From Pagrus major (lineage: Eukaryota > Chordata > Actinopteri > Spariformes > Sparidae), in the NCBI RefSeq assembly GCF_040436345.1, contig NC_133234.1:10416446-10480445 (forward strand): a stretch of 64,000 nt of DNA, in the 5' to 3' direction. The position numbers and the translations under genes were made by a program. The stretch's first letter is position 1; each line of letters begins with the position of its first letter. Shown here piece by piece: positions 37,316 through 48,500 of this stretch. A model generated the notes under the pieces. That model searched no databases and was not told the origin of the DNA. It was given only the letters and a program-made list of their open reading frames with translations.

Positions 37316-37943
37316 TTAAAGGAGCACTATGTAGTTTTTTAATGATATTTTTTATTATTAGGACAGCAGTTAATATAAGAAGACAAATATGCATACAAAG
37401 TCAGTTTAAACTCTTCTGCAGTCGTCACTTTGTAGTTATGAGGAAGAAGTTAAAGATCTCTGCTCCAGGTGAGGCTTGAACTCACAACCTCGGCATCACT
37501 CTGCAGGTTACTGTCTTATAAGTACCGCGCGCTGACCGATTGCGCCACTGGAGCTTCTTTCACTCAGTTGTCACTTATCACACAATCACAAAAAAATGAA
37601 CTTCAGATTTACTCTTCCACAGTTATATGAATGAATATATAATATGCATTTTAATATTTACAATATTAATGAGGTAATAATACAGACTCAGAGATATTTA
37701 TTTTCTCCATAACTGAATAAACAAGCTGTTCTCAGAAGAATATAAGGTCCCCAGAACACTGTTTGAAGCTAGAAAGGTGGCAGGGTCCGCCACATATAAA
37801 CAAAGTAAAACAGTATGAAATTGTGTTGTCCTTTAAGGTCAATTTGTTTATTCAGTTTGTTGAGGCATTTAAAAAATCAGTCAATGAAGATCTTTCTCTT
37901 CTGATTAAAATGTCTTTCCCTAAAACTACATAGCGCACCTTTA
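37316..37943 (-). repeat. Family-A MITE interrupted by tRNA-bearing DNA
   Basis: Left terminus ttaaaggagcactatgtagt at 37316, right terminus actacatagcgcacctttaa ending at 37943, body in reverse orientation from about 37640. The first ~20 bp and the body are separated by about 300 bp that does not belong to the family and contains the tRNA-Ile gene 37461-37554. Confidence 0.7.
37461..37554 (-). tRNA. tRNA-Ile(UAU), intron-containing, inside a family-A MITE
   Basis: 94 nt with an intact acceptor stem, D arm, TAT anticodon, 20-nt intron and T arm (GTTCAAGCC, a variant also seen in functional vertebrate copies). The gene lies inside an interrupted inverted-repeat element (37316-37943), between the left terminus and the body. 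It forms an inverted pair with the plus-strand copy at 38147, about 590 bp away. Confidence 0.92.
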
Positions 37944-38146
37944 ATATGCCAATGATACTATCACCCACCAACCACAGTACAAGAATTCAAGTCATTAAAA
38001 CCCAGCTCTACTTTAAAACATAACTAATATACCCTAAAACACACTGTAACTGTAGACTACACTACAGTTAAACAGTTATACTTAACTCGTTTAATTAAAT
38101 GTCAAATCTCACAGCCAGTTTAAATGAGGAACTTCACAAACAACAG

Positions 38147-38240
38147 GCTCCAGTGGCGCAATCGGTCAGCGCGCGGTACTTATAAGACAGTAACCTGCAG
38201 AGTGATGCCGAGGTTGTGAGTTCGAGCCTCACCTGGAGCA
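38147..38240 (+). tRNA. tRNA-Ile(UAU), intron-containing
   Basis: 94 nt. The acceptor stem pairs perfectly, the A-box region (TGGCGCAATCGG) and B-box (GTTCGAGCC) are intact, and there is a TAT anticodon followed by a 20-nt intron. The 3' flank (gttttaccatg) is shared with the copy at 39078, suggesting that the two arose by local duplication. Confidence 0.94.
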
Positions 38241-38398
38241 CAGGAGTTTTACCATGGTGGGTAAAAACAATTCTGTAACTGGCAGCTCTGAATGATCCCA
38301 AGAGTCCGATATGTTGAGATAAACCCAATAATCACACCACTCACTAACTAGAGTGACTAAATTACTCAAACAAAGACAATAGGCAAAAACTCCTCTGA

Positions 38399-38695
38399 TT
38401 AAAGGTGCATTATGTAGTATTGGGGAAGAAATTTTAATGTCTAAACAATCTAAATAAACAAACTTTCTTTGTTTTCATAACTGAATAAACTGAATAAACA
38501 AACTGATCTTAAAGGACAACACAGTTTAATACTGCTTTACTTTGTTTATATGTGGCGGACACTGCCACCTTTCTAACTTTAAACAGTCATCTGGGGACCT
38601 TATTTTCCTCTGAGAACAGCTTGTTTATACAGTTATGGAAAAAATTAATATTTTTGAGTTTGTATTATTACCTTGTGTGTGTGAGATTGAAAAAA
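38399..38695 (+). repeat. Family-A MITE, 3'-truncated
   Basis: Left terminus ttaaaggtgcattatgtagt followed by the forward body (tttatatgtggcggacactg). The right terminus is missing after about 38675. Confidence 0.75.
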
Positions 38696-39077
38696 ATCTG
38701 TAAATAATGGATCCCATGACTCAACCAACAGTCAATCAAATCCCCAGTGGTCAAGAAATAAAATGGTAAATCTTGATCATCACACAGTTTGATGATTGTA
38801 CTACTTTGACCACTAAAAAGGCATTATGTACCACCTACCTGTATGTTTAGATTGTCACTTGGAAGTCTCAAAAGTAAATCTCTGCAACTGCTGAACTAAC
38901 AAGTTTTAAGTTTTGAGTGCAAACCTGCTCAACACATTACAGCAGCTCTAATGCGTACTGCTCTTGTCATGTTAATCAATGGTGAGAGTCACTGAGACCG
39001 ACTGACTGAAGCATTGTTTCCTTTCAACAGACTGTCAACAGTGTGAGGTTATCAAGGTAGTGAACTGGTCTTACAGA

Positions 39078-39171
39078 GCTCCAGTGGCGCAATCGGTCAG
39101 CGCGCGGTACTTATAAGACAGTAACCTGCAGAGTGATGCCGAGGTTGTGAGTTCGAGCCTCACCTGGAGCA
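39078..39171 (+). tRNA. tRNA-Ile(UAU), intron-containing
   Basis: 94 nt, identical by eye to the copy at 38147 and in the same orientation, 931 bp downstream of it. All stems, the TAT anticodon and the 20-nt intron are intact. It is followed by the same gttttaccatg flank and then by a truncated third copy at 39354. Confidence 0.94.
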
Positions 39172-39353
39172 GGCAAGTTTTACCATGTTGAAGTCCAGCA
39201 TCATAATTTACTTCAGTAGTAGTAGAGAGTAGCATAAAACAGGAACAGTCAAGTAAAGCGCAAGAAGAAAAGAGAAACTGCTATCAAAACCCATATGAAT
39301 TTACCCTGAAATAGAAACTGTGGGATTAGAGATGGTGAGTCTGTGCCGCTGCG

Positions 39354-39404
39354 CTAACCTGCGGGGTGATGCTGAGGTTGTGAGTTGGAGCCTCACCTGG
39401 AGCA
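39354..39404 (+). pseudogene. tRNA-Ile(UAU) 3'-half fragment
   Basis: Matches the intron and 3' half of the neighbouring tRNA-Ile genes (intron end, anticodon 3' strand, T arm, CTGGAGCA end) with several substitutions, including the T loop (GTTGGAGCC). The 5' half with the D arm and anticodon is missing, so it cannot make a tRNA. It looks like a decayed third member of the local tRNA duplication. Confidence 0.75.
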
Positions 39405-39789
39405 GCAGACTTTTACATCCAGCAGGTGAGATCATTTACCAACATGTTAAAAAACTGAGTTAGGCCGGTGAGCATCTTCAGTGTGAACGTGAAGGTGTCA
39501 TTTTTAGCAAATATTCAACATTAAAAGTCCATTTCAGTCAAATAAATTGTAATTTGTTTTTCTTTTGTGAAAATGACAACTGTGAAAATGTGTTTCATAT
39601 GTACATTACCTTCAAAATACTATAATTAGTTAAACAGTTTGATTACTGTAGATACAATAACAGAGTAAAAATAGAACAGAAAACTGATTCTAGCTTTTTT
39701 GGGGGGGGGGGGGTCTACTTAAAAAACTTCATTTCAGCTGTGAAACCAGGCGACCACATGGGACAAAAGGCATGACTGCATTTTTTGAG

Positions 39790-40300
39790 GACATGATATA
39801 GCCTCTTTATGCTGAGTCAACCTTCATCTCCACTGGGTATCAGCTGAAAGCTCTGGTGATGCGTTCAAGAGATCAACCTGTGTATCCCTGTGACGGATGT
39901 AAACATTATGGCATATAAGGGTGGAGGGAGGTTGTGCAAGGTCACTCTAATGACTGTAAAGCCTTCTGGAGGAGATGTGATAACCTAAACTGGCACAGAC
40001 TTCCAACTCTCTGCCACCTGGAGCTTTGACTCTCTCTTACTGCAGAGACAACCTACTCATGAAATTCTTCTATTTAATCTGACATAATCTAATTTATAGT
40101 CATCTACTCTACTATAGTCTCAACTGAGTGGTGTCACAGGAGCTCCTCTGCATAATGCTGTCAGTACAAGTGCATGAAGAAATGACCCACGCTGTGTAAA
40201 GTCCTCTGTGTCGCAGCTCGACGGCCCTAGCAGTAGTCTATCTGATGCAGGCTGGCTTCACGCCCGCTGTCCCCTGACCAACAGCTTATGGAGCTGCAGA
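39790..40300. promoter_or_regulatory. Candidate erythroid enhancer (NF-E2/MARE plus GATA motifs)
   Basis: A perfect NF-E2 consensus TGCTGAGTCA lies at 39810-39819, the only one found by eye in the window. TGATAT at about 39794, a reverse TGATAC at about 39838, TGATAA at 39978-39983, an AGATAG near 40295, a CCACCTGGAG E-box at about 40013 and CACCC-type GGAGGG runs are nearby. It sits 1.3-1.8 kb upstream of the first globin gene, in sequence without a recognised repeat. Known biology: NF-E2, GATA1 and E-box/TAL1 sites together mark globin locus control elements. Enhancer activity here is inferred from motifs only. Confidence 0.4.
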
Positions 40301-40407
40301 TAGAGTTTATCTGAAGAAGGCCTCAAACACACATATAGTGTAGTCATGAAGCCTCTGACTCATATTTAATCATTTTTCCTCCTTGTCATGGTGGAGAAAA
40401 AGACATT

Positions 40408-41043
40408 TTTAAAGGAACATTTCACTTAAAAGTGAAAATTCAGTCATTATTGACTGACCCCCGTGCCGACTGGAAAGTCGTGGAAAGTTTCAAAGTCCTC
40501 AAAACATTTCTGGAGCTTCGCTGCAAAACAGCATTGCAGCATGTTCCTGAACAACTCAAGTAGATGGGGACTTGTTTTAAGACATAAAAAAACAACCAAA
40601 ACAAAACATAAAATGGATCCATACAGCTCGTCTGGGTAATTCAAATCTCTGGAAGCCCTGAGATCCCAAATTAATTTCAAAAGAGCATGGTCTTGCACCC
40701 ACTTCAGACTGGGTGTGTGCTAATGCTATTAGCTAAGCAGCTACAGTGAAGAAAAAAGGGTGTAAATAGCATCTTTTCAAATCAGTTTGGTATCTCAGGG
40801 CTTCCCAAGACTTGGATTACACGAGACAAGCTGTAAAGAGTCATTTTATGGTTTTGTTTCACTTGTTTTTTTACGTTTTAAAACAAGTCCCCATCTACTT
40901 CAGTTGTTTAGGAAAATGCTGCAACACTGTTTTGCTGTGAAGCTTCAGAAATGCTTGGTGGACTCGAGACTTCATCCAGGTTTCCATCAGCATGAAGGTG
41001 GATAATGACTGAATTTTCACTTTTGGGTGAAGTGTTCCTTTAA
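40408..41043. repeat. Family-C inverted-repeat element, full length
   Basis: About 636 bp with long inverted ends: ttaaaggaacatttcacttaaaagtgaaaattcag at the left pairs with ctgaattttcacttttgggt...gttcctttaa at the right. The two arms repeat further inward (tgttttaagacataaaaaa against ttacgttttaaaacaagtc), so it is a fold-back element. It lies about 500 bp upstream of the first globin gene. Confidence 0.7.
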
Positions 41044-41559
41044 AAAAAAAAATGCAAAGACAGTTTTAAGGGCTGCAGCTGTAGGCAATCATAGCTCAAG
41101 GAAATAATGAATTGTCCTTATTTAAACATGAATATTTGTATGTCATTTTAGCAATCATCCAGCAGATATAGCACTTCAACCTGCTGAAGAAAAATCCACA
41201 TAAACAACAAGAAGTGGCACCTAAAGGTCCAGCAGCACTTTGAGGTCAGCAGCCTCATGAATGATGTAGAAATACCAGCGTGACGCACGTTCAGCAGCAG
41301 ATAGCGCAGTGGAGTGGAGCCCCCACCCTGTCCTGGCTGTAGACCGATAACAGAGGAGGGAAACAACACCACCATTTCACCACGTTTTCTCCAGACAGGG
41401 ACAGAATTATTACTTCATCTCATTCACTCTCCATCCGTCTCTGCGTTAATGTGTTCATTCAAAATGGTTGATTGACACCTCTTACGCACATATTGACGGC
41501 GCCTGCTGTGAATCTGACTTAGACCTCGGCTGTGAAGTCGTTTCACATCTCCGGCTGCA

Positions 41560-44500
41560 ATGCTCTCAAAGAGGGAGAAAGATCTTATTAGAGAAATATG
41601 GACGAAACTGATTCCTGTGGCAGAAGATATCGGGTCTGATGCGCTTACTAGGTAGGTCCACAAGATGTTTCCAAAATAAAAACTTTACAGACTGTTCAGC
41701 AGCAAGTCTGGTGTGTGTTTATACATGTTCAAGGGGCACTGTGTAGTTTTGTAGAAGAAATTCAAACTCAGAATTTTAATATTTACAATATTAATGAGAC
41801 AATAATACAAACTCATACATATTTATTTTTTCCATAACTGAATAAACAAGCTGTTCTCAGAGGAAAATAAGGTCCACAGAACACTGTTTGAAGCTAGAAA
41901 GGTGGCAGGGTCTGCCACATATAAACAAAGTAAAACAGTATGAAACTGTGTTGTCCTTTAAGGTCAGTTTGTTTATTCAGTTTACTCAGTCATGAAAACA
42001 AAGAGAGTTTGTTTATTTAGTTTGTTTAGGCATAAAAAAAAATCAGTCAATGAAGATCTTAAAATGTCTTCCCCAAAACTACGTAGTGCACCTTTAGGGC
42101 CTCCAACGAGATCTTAATCTCAGCTCTCCAGTTACAAAACCCAAGCAAATAAACGTGCCTATGAAGATAGGCCCCAGTGACCCTTTATTAATGACTTAAT
42201 CAAAATGTGTGACTAAAAGACTGATGCTTTTTTACCTTTATCAATATGTTATTGGCACTTATAACCTGAGACTTGATGTCCACACTGCAACAAATTACAA
42301 CTAAAACACAAGAAATAAACACTTTATTAAAGGATGAGTTCACCCAAAAATGAAAAAAATCAGTCATTATCAACTCCACTCATGCCAATGGAAAGTCAGG
42401 TGAAGTTTCGTAGTCCACAAATCATTTCTGGAGCTTCACAGCAAAACAGCTTTGCAGCGTGCTCCTAAACAACTGAGGTAGATGGGGACTTGAATTAAAA
42501 AGTAAACAAACTACCGATGTTTAAATGAGTGTAATGCTGGTGCGTGACTCTGAACTTGAGATAGTGTTTTAGATGCTGGCAGCGATCCAAGATCAGTGAC
42601 ATGTTCAAATGAGTTCACACTGATGATGACGATGATGATGATGGCAGCAGAAGGAGTGGTCAAAATCAATCTCCATGTCTCACCTTCTCTGATCATTAAT
42701 AAAGTTTTTGTATTTCAAACAGAAAAGTGCCTTAATGTCAGTGATGGAAGAAGTATTTAGATCCTTAACTTAAAGGTGCACTACGTAGCTTTAGGGAAGT
42801 CATTTTAATCAGAAGAGAAAGATCTTCATTGACTGATTGTTTATGTCTAAACAAACTAAATAAACAAACTCTCTTTGTTTTCATGTCTGAATAAACAAAC
42901 TGACCTTAAAGGACAACACAGTTTATACTGTTTTACTTTGTTTATATGTGGCGGACCCTGCCACCTTTGGTTCAGTTATGGAAAAAATAAATATTTCTTA
43001 GTTTGTATTATTACCTCATTAATATTGTATAATTGAAATTCTGAGTTTGAATTTCTTCTCCAAAACGTCATAATGCCCCTTTAAGTAAAAGTACCACACT
43101 ATGAAGTATTATCAGCAAAATTTGAAGTATCCAACGTAAAAGTAGTCATTGTGCAGTAAAATATTCCCTGTCAGTGTTTTACTGTTATATCTGATATTTT
43201 TGGATTAATATAACTGTGTATTTTTCATTTTACCTTTGTTGATGTTCAAGGTTGAGCATATTTTAAAGGAGCTTTATGTATAAATTTGTAGTGATTTAGC
43301 AGTATTAATCACTTTTTTTAATTTCCATATATGAGCAGATCGTAGCGTGATGTCTCTCTCAGTTGCCTATACAAGCCTGTAGATGCTAACAGAGAGCGGC
43401 AGTAGCTGAAGTAGCTTAGAGGTAGAAACAGCAACTAACAACAAGCTTCCAGTACAAACAAAGAAGTTTCCCAGAGCCCCTTTAATTACTTTATATACTT
43501 ATATTTATACTTAGTTAAATCTACAGCAATACATCTATAATAATCTATCAGATCATCATGTGTTTGTTGTGTTGTTGTCCAATGAGAACCACATATCTCT
43601 TAACAAGTGAACTATTCATGAGCTCAGAAAAACTGTGTTTATCCAGGAACACTTAACTCTTCAGTTTATCACAAACAATCAAATGTTTGGGGAGACATGG
43701 TTTCCACTGGACAGGAAGGTTATGAATAAATGTAATCTGAAACTTGAACTCAAAAGCTGTCGGACCAATGTTTTGGAGTACAAAGCACAATATCTAAAAG
43801 TACAAGTACCTCAAATTTGTACTTAAGTACTTTAGTAAATGTATTTAGTTACATTCCACCAGTGTTAATTGCAGTTGAAATCCTGATTCATTCATCTCAA
43901 TGTCACTTTTCCCGTCATCTCTTCCACAGGATGTTTGCCACCTTCCCAGGCACCAAGACGTACTTCTCCCACCTGGACATCAGCCCTCGCTCCGCTCACC
44001 TGCTCTTTCACGGGAAGAAGATCGTTCTGGCCATAGCAGAGGGAGCCCAGGACATCGACCAGCTGGCCGTCAGCCTGGCTCCCCTGCAGACCTTGCACGC
44101 CTACCAGCTCCGGATAGACCCCACCAACTTCAAGGTGCCTTTAACTCCATCCAGCATTGACCCTGCTGATTATCCACACTCATAATGAGGCTCAATTAAT
44201 CACTGCCAGAATGTCCTGGAGGTTTTGTCAATACTTAGAGGAGGTATAGAGTAACAGAAAGTGGAAATACTCAAGTACAAATACCTTAAGTACAATGTTT
44301 GAGCAAATATACCGTTACATTCTATCACCGTCCATTGGAAACACAACGCAAACACTTAGCAGATAAATACTGGCACTCATTTGTCATCTCTACAAGTGTT
44401 TTCATACCTTGATCCTACCATCCTGACATTAATGGTGACCAAGAGCAGCCTGAGACATATCAATGTATTTAAGGCATCATATACAAAAAGCCTACTGGAT

Positions 44501-45123
44501 GGCAGACTGACTTTGTTATAAATACTGCAATAGCACCACCATCTGGTGAGATTATGCACAAGACGCACAGTTCTAAAGAGTGCAAACAATCCTAAATGAC
44601 AGACTTCATCAGCAAAATGAGTGATAAAATGAAAAATCCAGAAAAGTGACGGGGTCACTGTTGAAGCATGGACATGCCACTTGAAGGTACCAGGGTGTGT
44701 TCAGTGTTCCTGTAAACAGAGGACCTGCTCATCAATTGAAAATAAGTCAGTGGTGCTGTTTTGATAGTAGGCCAGTCTCTGATATCTAAAGGTGTAAATA
44801 CAGCACTGACAGAGCGTCTCCCAGGGGTGCAGATCCCAACACAGTGAGGCTCGTATCAGTCACAAGAACAGTATGTGCACATAAAAAACTTTTTAAAACT
44901 TTTTACTGACATCTGAATATGCTTGTTAACCCTTGAACTGTGTACTTGATGAGAATAGTCCTTCATGAGTAACCACCCTGCTCCCTCTCCGCAGCTTTTC
45001 TCCCACTGTATGCTCGTCGCTCTGGCCGCTCACATGGGCGACGACTTCACGCCGGTTGCTCACGCAGCGATCGACAAGTACCTGTCAGCCTTCGCAGCCG
45101 TGCTCGCCGAGAAATACAGATGA
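41560..45123 (+). CDS. hbae5: Embryonic/alpha-D-like haemoglobin alpha subunit
   Basis: Complete three-exon globin of 141 aa: exons 41560-41651, 43930-44134 and 44995-45123 (stop TGA). Splice phases are the globin standard (AG|G in the codon for Arg31, then phase 0 after TNFK). The start [10 protein letters not shown] and the block [17 protein letters not shown] resemble teleost hbae5/alpha-D-like proteins. Distal His58 (FHGKK) and proximal His87 ([10 protein letters not shown]) are present and the protein ends AEKYR. It should bind haem and pair with a beta chain, probably in embryonic or larval red cells (inferred from family). Introns of 2.28 and 0.86 kb are long for a globin: intron 1 carries two family-A MITEs and a partial family-C element. 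The upstream region has CCACCC at 41323-41328 and AGATAG at 41299-41304, but no clear TATA box. The symbol is assigned by similarity from memory. Confidence 0.9.
41731..42096 (-). repeat. Family-A MITE in intron 1 of the first alpha-like globin
   Basis: Both termini present (aaggggcactgtgtagtttt and actacgtagtgcaccttta), body reversed, 366 bp. A stretch of about 40 bp (aaacaaagagagtttgttta) is present that shorter copies lack. Confidence 0.8.
42326..42512. repeat. Family-C element, partial, in globin intron 1
   Basis: ttaaaggatgagttcacccaaaaatgaaaa and aactgaggtagatggggact match the left arm of the element at 40408. The right arm is missing. Confidence 0.65.
42770..43084 (+). repeat. Family-A MITE in intron 1 of the first alpha-like globin, second copy
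   Basis: Termini ttaaaggtgcactacgtagc and cgtcataatgcccctttaa, body forward. It is oriented opposite to the copy at 41731, so the two can pair within the same intron. Confidence 0.8.
43262..43487. repeat. Inverted-repeat element in globin intron 1 (possible)
   Basis: Starts ttttaaaggagctttatgta and ends cccagagcccctttaatt, matching the general TTAAAGG-type termini of the MITEs here. The body is not shared with families A-D. Confidence 0.45.
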
Positions 45124-45229
45124 GACCCAGCCACGTCGTTTTTTTTAGGGAGTATATGAACTATTTATAATGCAGTATGATATTAAGTATTTATATATGT
45201 GTGAATGTTACAATGCAATGTTTTGTAAT

Positions 45230-45248
45230 AATAAAAATGTGCAATAAA
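45230..45248 (+). terminator. Poly(A) signals of the first alpha-like globin
   Basis: Two AATAAA hexamers at 45230-45235 and 45243-45248, 107-125 nt after the stop codon. They are followed by a T/GT-rich stretch (tgttgttgtgtttt), as expected for cleavage and polyadenylation. Confidence 0.75.
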
Positions 45249-45649
45249 CACCTCTCCTGTTGTTGTGTTTTATGTGTCTTACATATGTTTTTATTGCATT
45301 AATTGACAAAATGACGTCCTGCTGACCATTCTGACATCACACCATGAGTCATCAGGTTGATTGTAGTCAACATTTCTGAGATATATGTTGTAATTTTTTT
45401 TTTTTTTTTGCTCCAATATAATCAGCTTACAGCTTTAGTTTCCACTTTAAAAATTACAATTGTTACACAGACATATGAAGGGCTTGTTCTTTCATTATGT
45501 TCCCCTACTAAATGTTAGATAGCACTACTGACATGTACTACATCACCCTGTGTCTCTAAAAGGCCTGATCAGCCGCTGTATATGTCCCCCCTAAACGTTT
45601 GTTAGGTTCAGGGTTAGTTTATTTAGAGACGCCCGCAAAGCTCAGATTA

Positions 45650-45965
45650 TACCTTGAACCCTGGATGTAATGTTGACCATGTTTACCATCTCAGTTTAGC
45701 CTGTTAGCATGTTAAATTTACGCTAGTACGCATAAACCAGAAGCTCAGATCATTGTGATTGTCCTTAGTTAAGCAGGTATTTAGTCATAAAACTAATACT
45801 AGTTGACATTTTGGGCGTCACCAAATATAACACATATAATCCTCAGAGGAATATGAGTGTCTGCACCAAATTCCTTTCCATCCAATAGTTGTTGAGATAT
45901 TTCAGAAAATTGTTGGACCGACTGACGGACCAGCATTACCATGTTTAGAGCCAGGCTGTCACCAC
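45650..45965. repeat. Dispersed fish repeat fragment
   Basis: Carries accatgtttaccatctcagt, agcctgttagcatgtt and ccatccaatagttgttgaga. The first part resembles 838-960 and the last part resembles 11.94-12.05 kb, so these fragments probably belong to one longer element in opposite orientations. Confidence 0.5.
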
Positions 45966-47637
45966 GGGCTGATGTCCAAAGTTAATGCTGTTAATCTTCA
46001 GTTATTGCTGGAGTTCTCCATTTTACCATACCATATACTTCATGAACATCCATTAGATGGGATGGGATTGGATAAGATGGGTGGGGGATGGAGGGTTTGT
46101 ATTAAGGGGTGGGTAAGAATTCACTTTGCTGATGAAAGATTGTATTATTTAATGTTACAACATTTTACCAAGCGGTGGCGCTGTTGCAGCATTTATAAAC
46201 ACAATCAAACAAATACAGTCGAAGTGTTTCTCTGGTGCTGAAATAAAATTGTGACAAAAAGTGATCCAGCTCTGGTGCTGAAAGACGCCGGCGTGAGTGA
46301 GATCAGAGCTGTTCCTGATGCCTAAATACGTGCACCTGCATGGATGCACCCATATCAACACCAATACCTGACTCACTTTGAGTAGTGTAACTAACAGAGC
46401 TTTCTGTGACGCTGAACTCAAGCGACATCAAATGTGGAGCTGTCTGTGGTGCTAAAATAAAATGGAAATTTAATGTGGAGCTGTCTGTGGTTCTGAAATG
46501 AGATAAAATGAAATACAGAGCTGTTACAGGTGCTGAAAGAGGTCAAATTTAATGTGGAGCTGTGTGTGGTGATGAAATGCAACAGACAGCTGATGTTTCT
46601 CAAGGTACTATAGGAATGAATCCATAGACAGAGGTAATAGTCACACACTGTTTGCTGATGCCTCTTCCTCTGTCATATGACTCCCCCTGCTGGTTTCAAT
46701 AAGCAGCTGCACAGTGTTTCTGGAGCACTGCCTCACAGCCTGCTTGCTGGAAAAAAGACCTCAGGCCAGTCTGAGTGGGCGGGGCCAAGAGGTCACATCT
46801 GAGATCGTTCATCCAATCAGCTGTAGATACTAAGCCTGCCAGTATTTCTGTCTTTGAGCTCTTTTTTTTAATTCCTGTTTCTATTATTATTTTTACTATT
46901 TCTGACAGTTTCAGAGACAAATTGTTACAATAAAATGATTAGAAATGTACTTGGCTTGTGTTGAAGTTGTTTTATCTTCTATATTTGATATCATACGTGG
47001 ACACCAGTAACAACTGTGACGGTCAATCTATGTTTTTCAAATAAGTCATTTATATAAAATCATAACTACAAACACGTGACATGGCAAACAATACTCTCAT
47101 ACGTCCTGGTTTCTGCGTCTGTTTGGAGCTTATCACACTCGTTTGGGTGTAAATTAGGTCATGTCATCCTGTCAGGTGTCCTCATGTCACTCTGACCGTC
47201 ACTCTTCAAACTGAGGCATGGTTGGGTGTCTGAGCTCTTATCTGGTTTGAGCTGCAGCCTGAGATAATACAAGTGCATGATGAGTTCAAGCGTCACATGG
47301 AAAAAGAAGACCTCAGGACTCAGTCAACTCAGCTCGAGATAGCAAAGTCTGAATTTATTATGTCCACTGATGGACTCGGGGGAGATAAAACACGATAGGT
47401 GCCCCTCGTGTAGGCTAAATGCTCGAAACTACATGCTAGCTCATTGTGTAGTTTTATTACAGGGGTGTAGAAGTTATAATTGAATTCTGGTCACATAATG
47501 AAACAATTTTAATATTAACCAGGGTTTGGAGCTGTTTGACCATAAATGCATCACCACTGTCTGCATGCTGCTGCCTTTTTATTTGTTTTTACAGTAATAC
47601 TTTATTGTCAGTAAATATGAGTGTACAAATCATATAA

Positions 47638-47949
47638 TTAAAGGAGCACTATGTAGTTTGGGGAAGACATTTTATCAGAAGAGAAAGATCTTTATTGACT
47701 GATTTTAAACAAACTTAATAAACAAACTCTCTATAAAGGACAACACAATTTCGTACTGTTTCACTTTGTTTATATGTGGCAGACCCTGCCACCTTTCTAG
47801 CTTCAGTGTTCTGGGGACCTTATTTTCCTCTGAGAACAGCTTGTTTGCTCAGTTATGGAAAAAAGTTTGTATTATTACCTCATTAATATTGTAAATATTA
47901 CAATACTGAGTTTGAATTTCTTCTCCAAAACTACATAGTGCCCCTTTAA
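47638..47949 (+). repeat. Family-A MITE, full length
   Basis: Both termini present (ttaaaggagcactatgtagt and actacatagtgcccctttaa), body forward, 312 bp. Confidence 0.8.
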
Positions 47950-48092
47950 GTAGTGCTTGATTAAAACAGGGGTCTTAGTGATTCAATGCGTATATTAATG
48001 TCATTAATTCTTGTTGAAAATGATACTTCACATATTAAATGGTACACGACCAAATTAATTGGATTCTACTTAGATGGAACTTTATTTCAGAC

Positions 48093-48094
<2 letters not shown>

Positions 48095-48188
<94 letters not shown>
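48095..48188. repeat. AT dinucleotide array, 94 bp
   Basis: Uninterrupted AT repeats. Long AT arrays are prone to cruciform extrusion, slippage and assembly error, so the true length may differ. Confidence 0.95.
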
Positions 48189-48191
<3 letters not shown>

Positions 48192-48357
48192 CTCAGCCTC
48201 TCTGAAAGTAGAACCATTCTCAAAGAAATTACCAGCTTTTCATTTTTTTAAATCAAACTAGTCGTCAGGTGCAAACATTTACATACAACATTTAAATACA
48301 GTTAAGTATAATAAAAATAGACTTTAACTAAAATCCAGCTATTTTAGTTTGCATATC

Positions 48358-48387
48358 GATAGATAGATAGATAGATAGATAGATAGG

Positions 48388-48459
<72 letters not shown>

Positions 48460-48468
48460 TAGATAGAT
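48358..48468 (+). repeat. GATA/GACA tetranucleotide array
   Basis: About 110 bp of GATA repeats with one GATAGGTA interruption and an internal GACA block (about 48438-48458). It directly abuts a LINE-type 3' tail. Confidence 0.9.
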
Positions 48469-48500
48469 ACTTTATTGATCCCGAGGGAAATTCAAGAAAA
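48465..48500 (-). mobile_element. LINE-type 3' tail adjoining the GATA array
   Basis: atactttattgatcccgaggg then aaattc is, on the minus strand, the ending ...gaatttccctcgggatcaat followed by aaagtatctatc. I recognise this as a common teleost non-LTR retrotransposon 3' end whose tail is the tetranucleotide repeat. The 5' part of the element is not identifiable, so it is a severely truncated insertion. Confidence 0.6.

Larger units (their letters stand above)
31641..41559. other. Intergenic DNA between rhbdf1 and the globin genes
   Basis: About 10 kb with no protein-coding gene. It contains a perfect 36-bp AT palindrome at 31920-31955, inverted-repeat elements at 32025-32320, 33336-33663, 35005-35240, 37316-37943, 38399-38695 and 40408-41043, three tRNA-Ile genes plus a fragment at 37.4-39.4 kb, and a GATA/NF-E2 motif block at 39.79-40.3 kb. 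Open frames at 34427-34873 and 35761-36171 have no recognisable domain or splice context. Confidence 0.6.

Noticed and set aside
47986-48261. Open frames of repeated Ile-Tyr
   Set aside because: Translation of the AT dinucleotide array.
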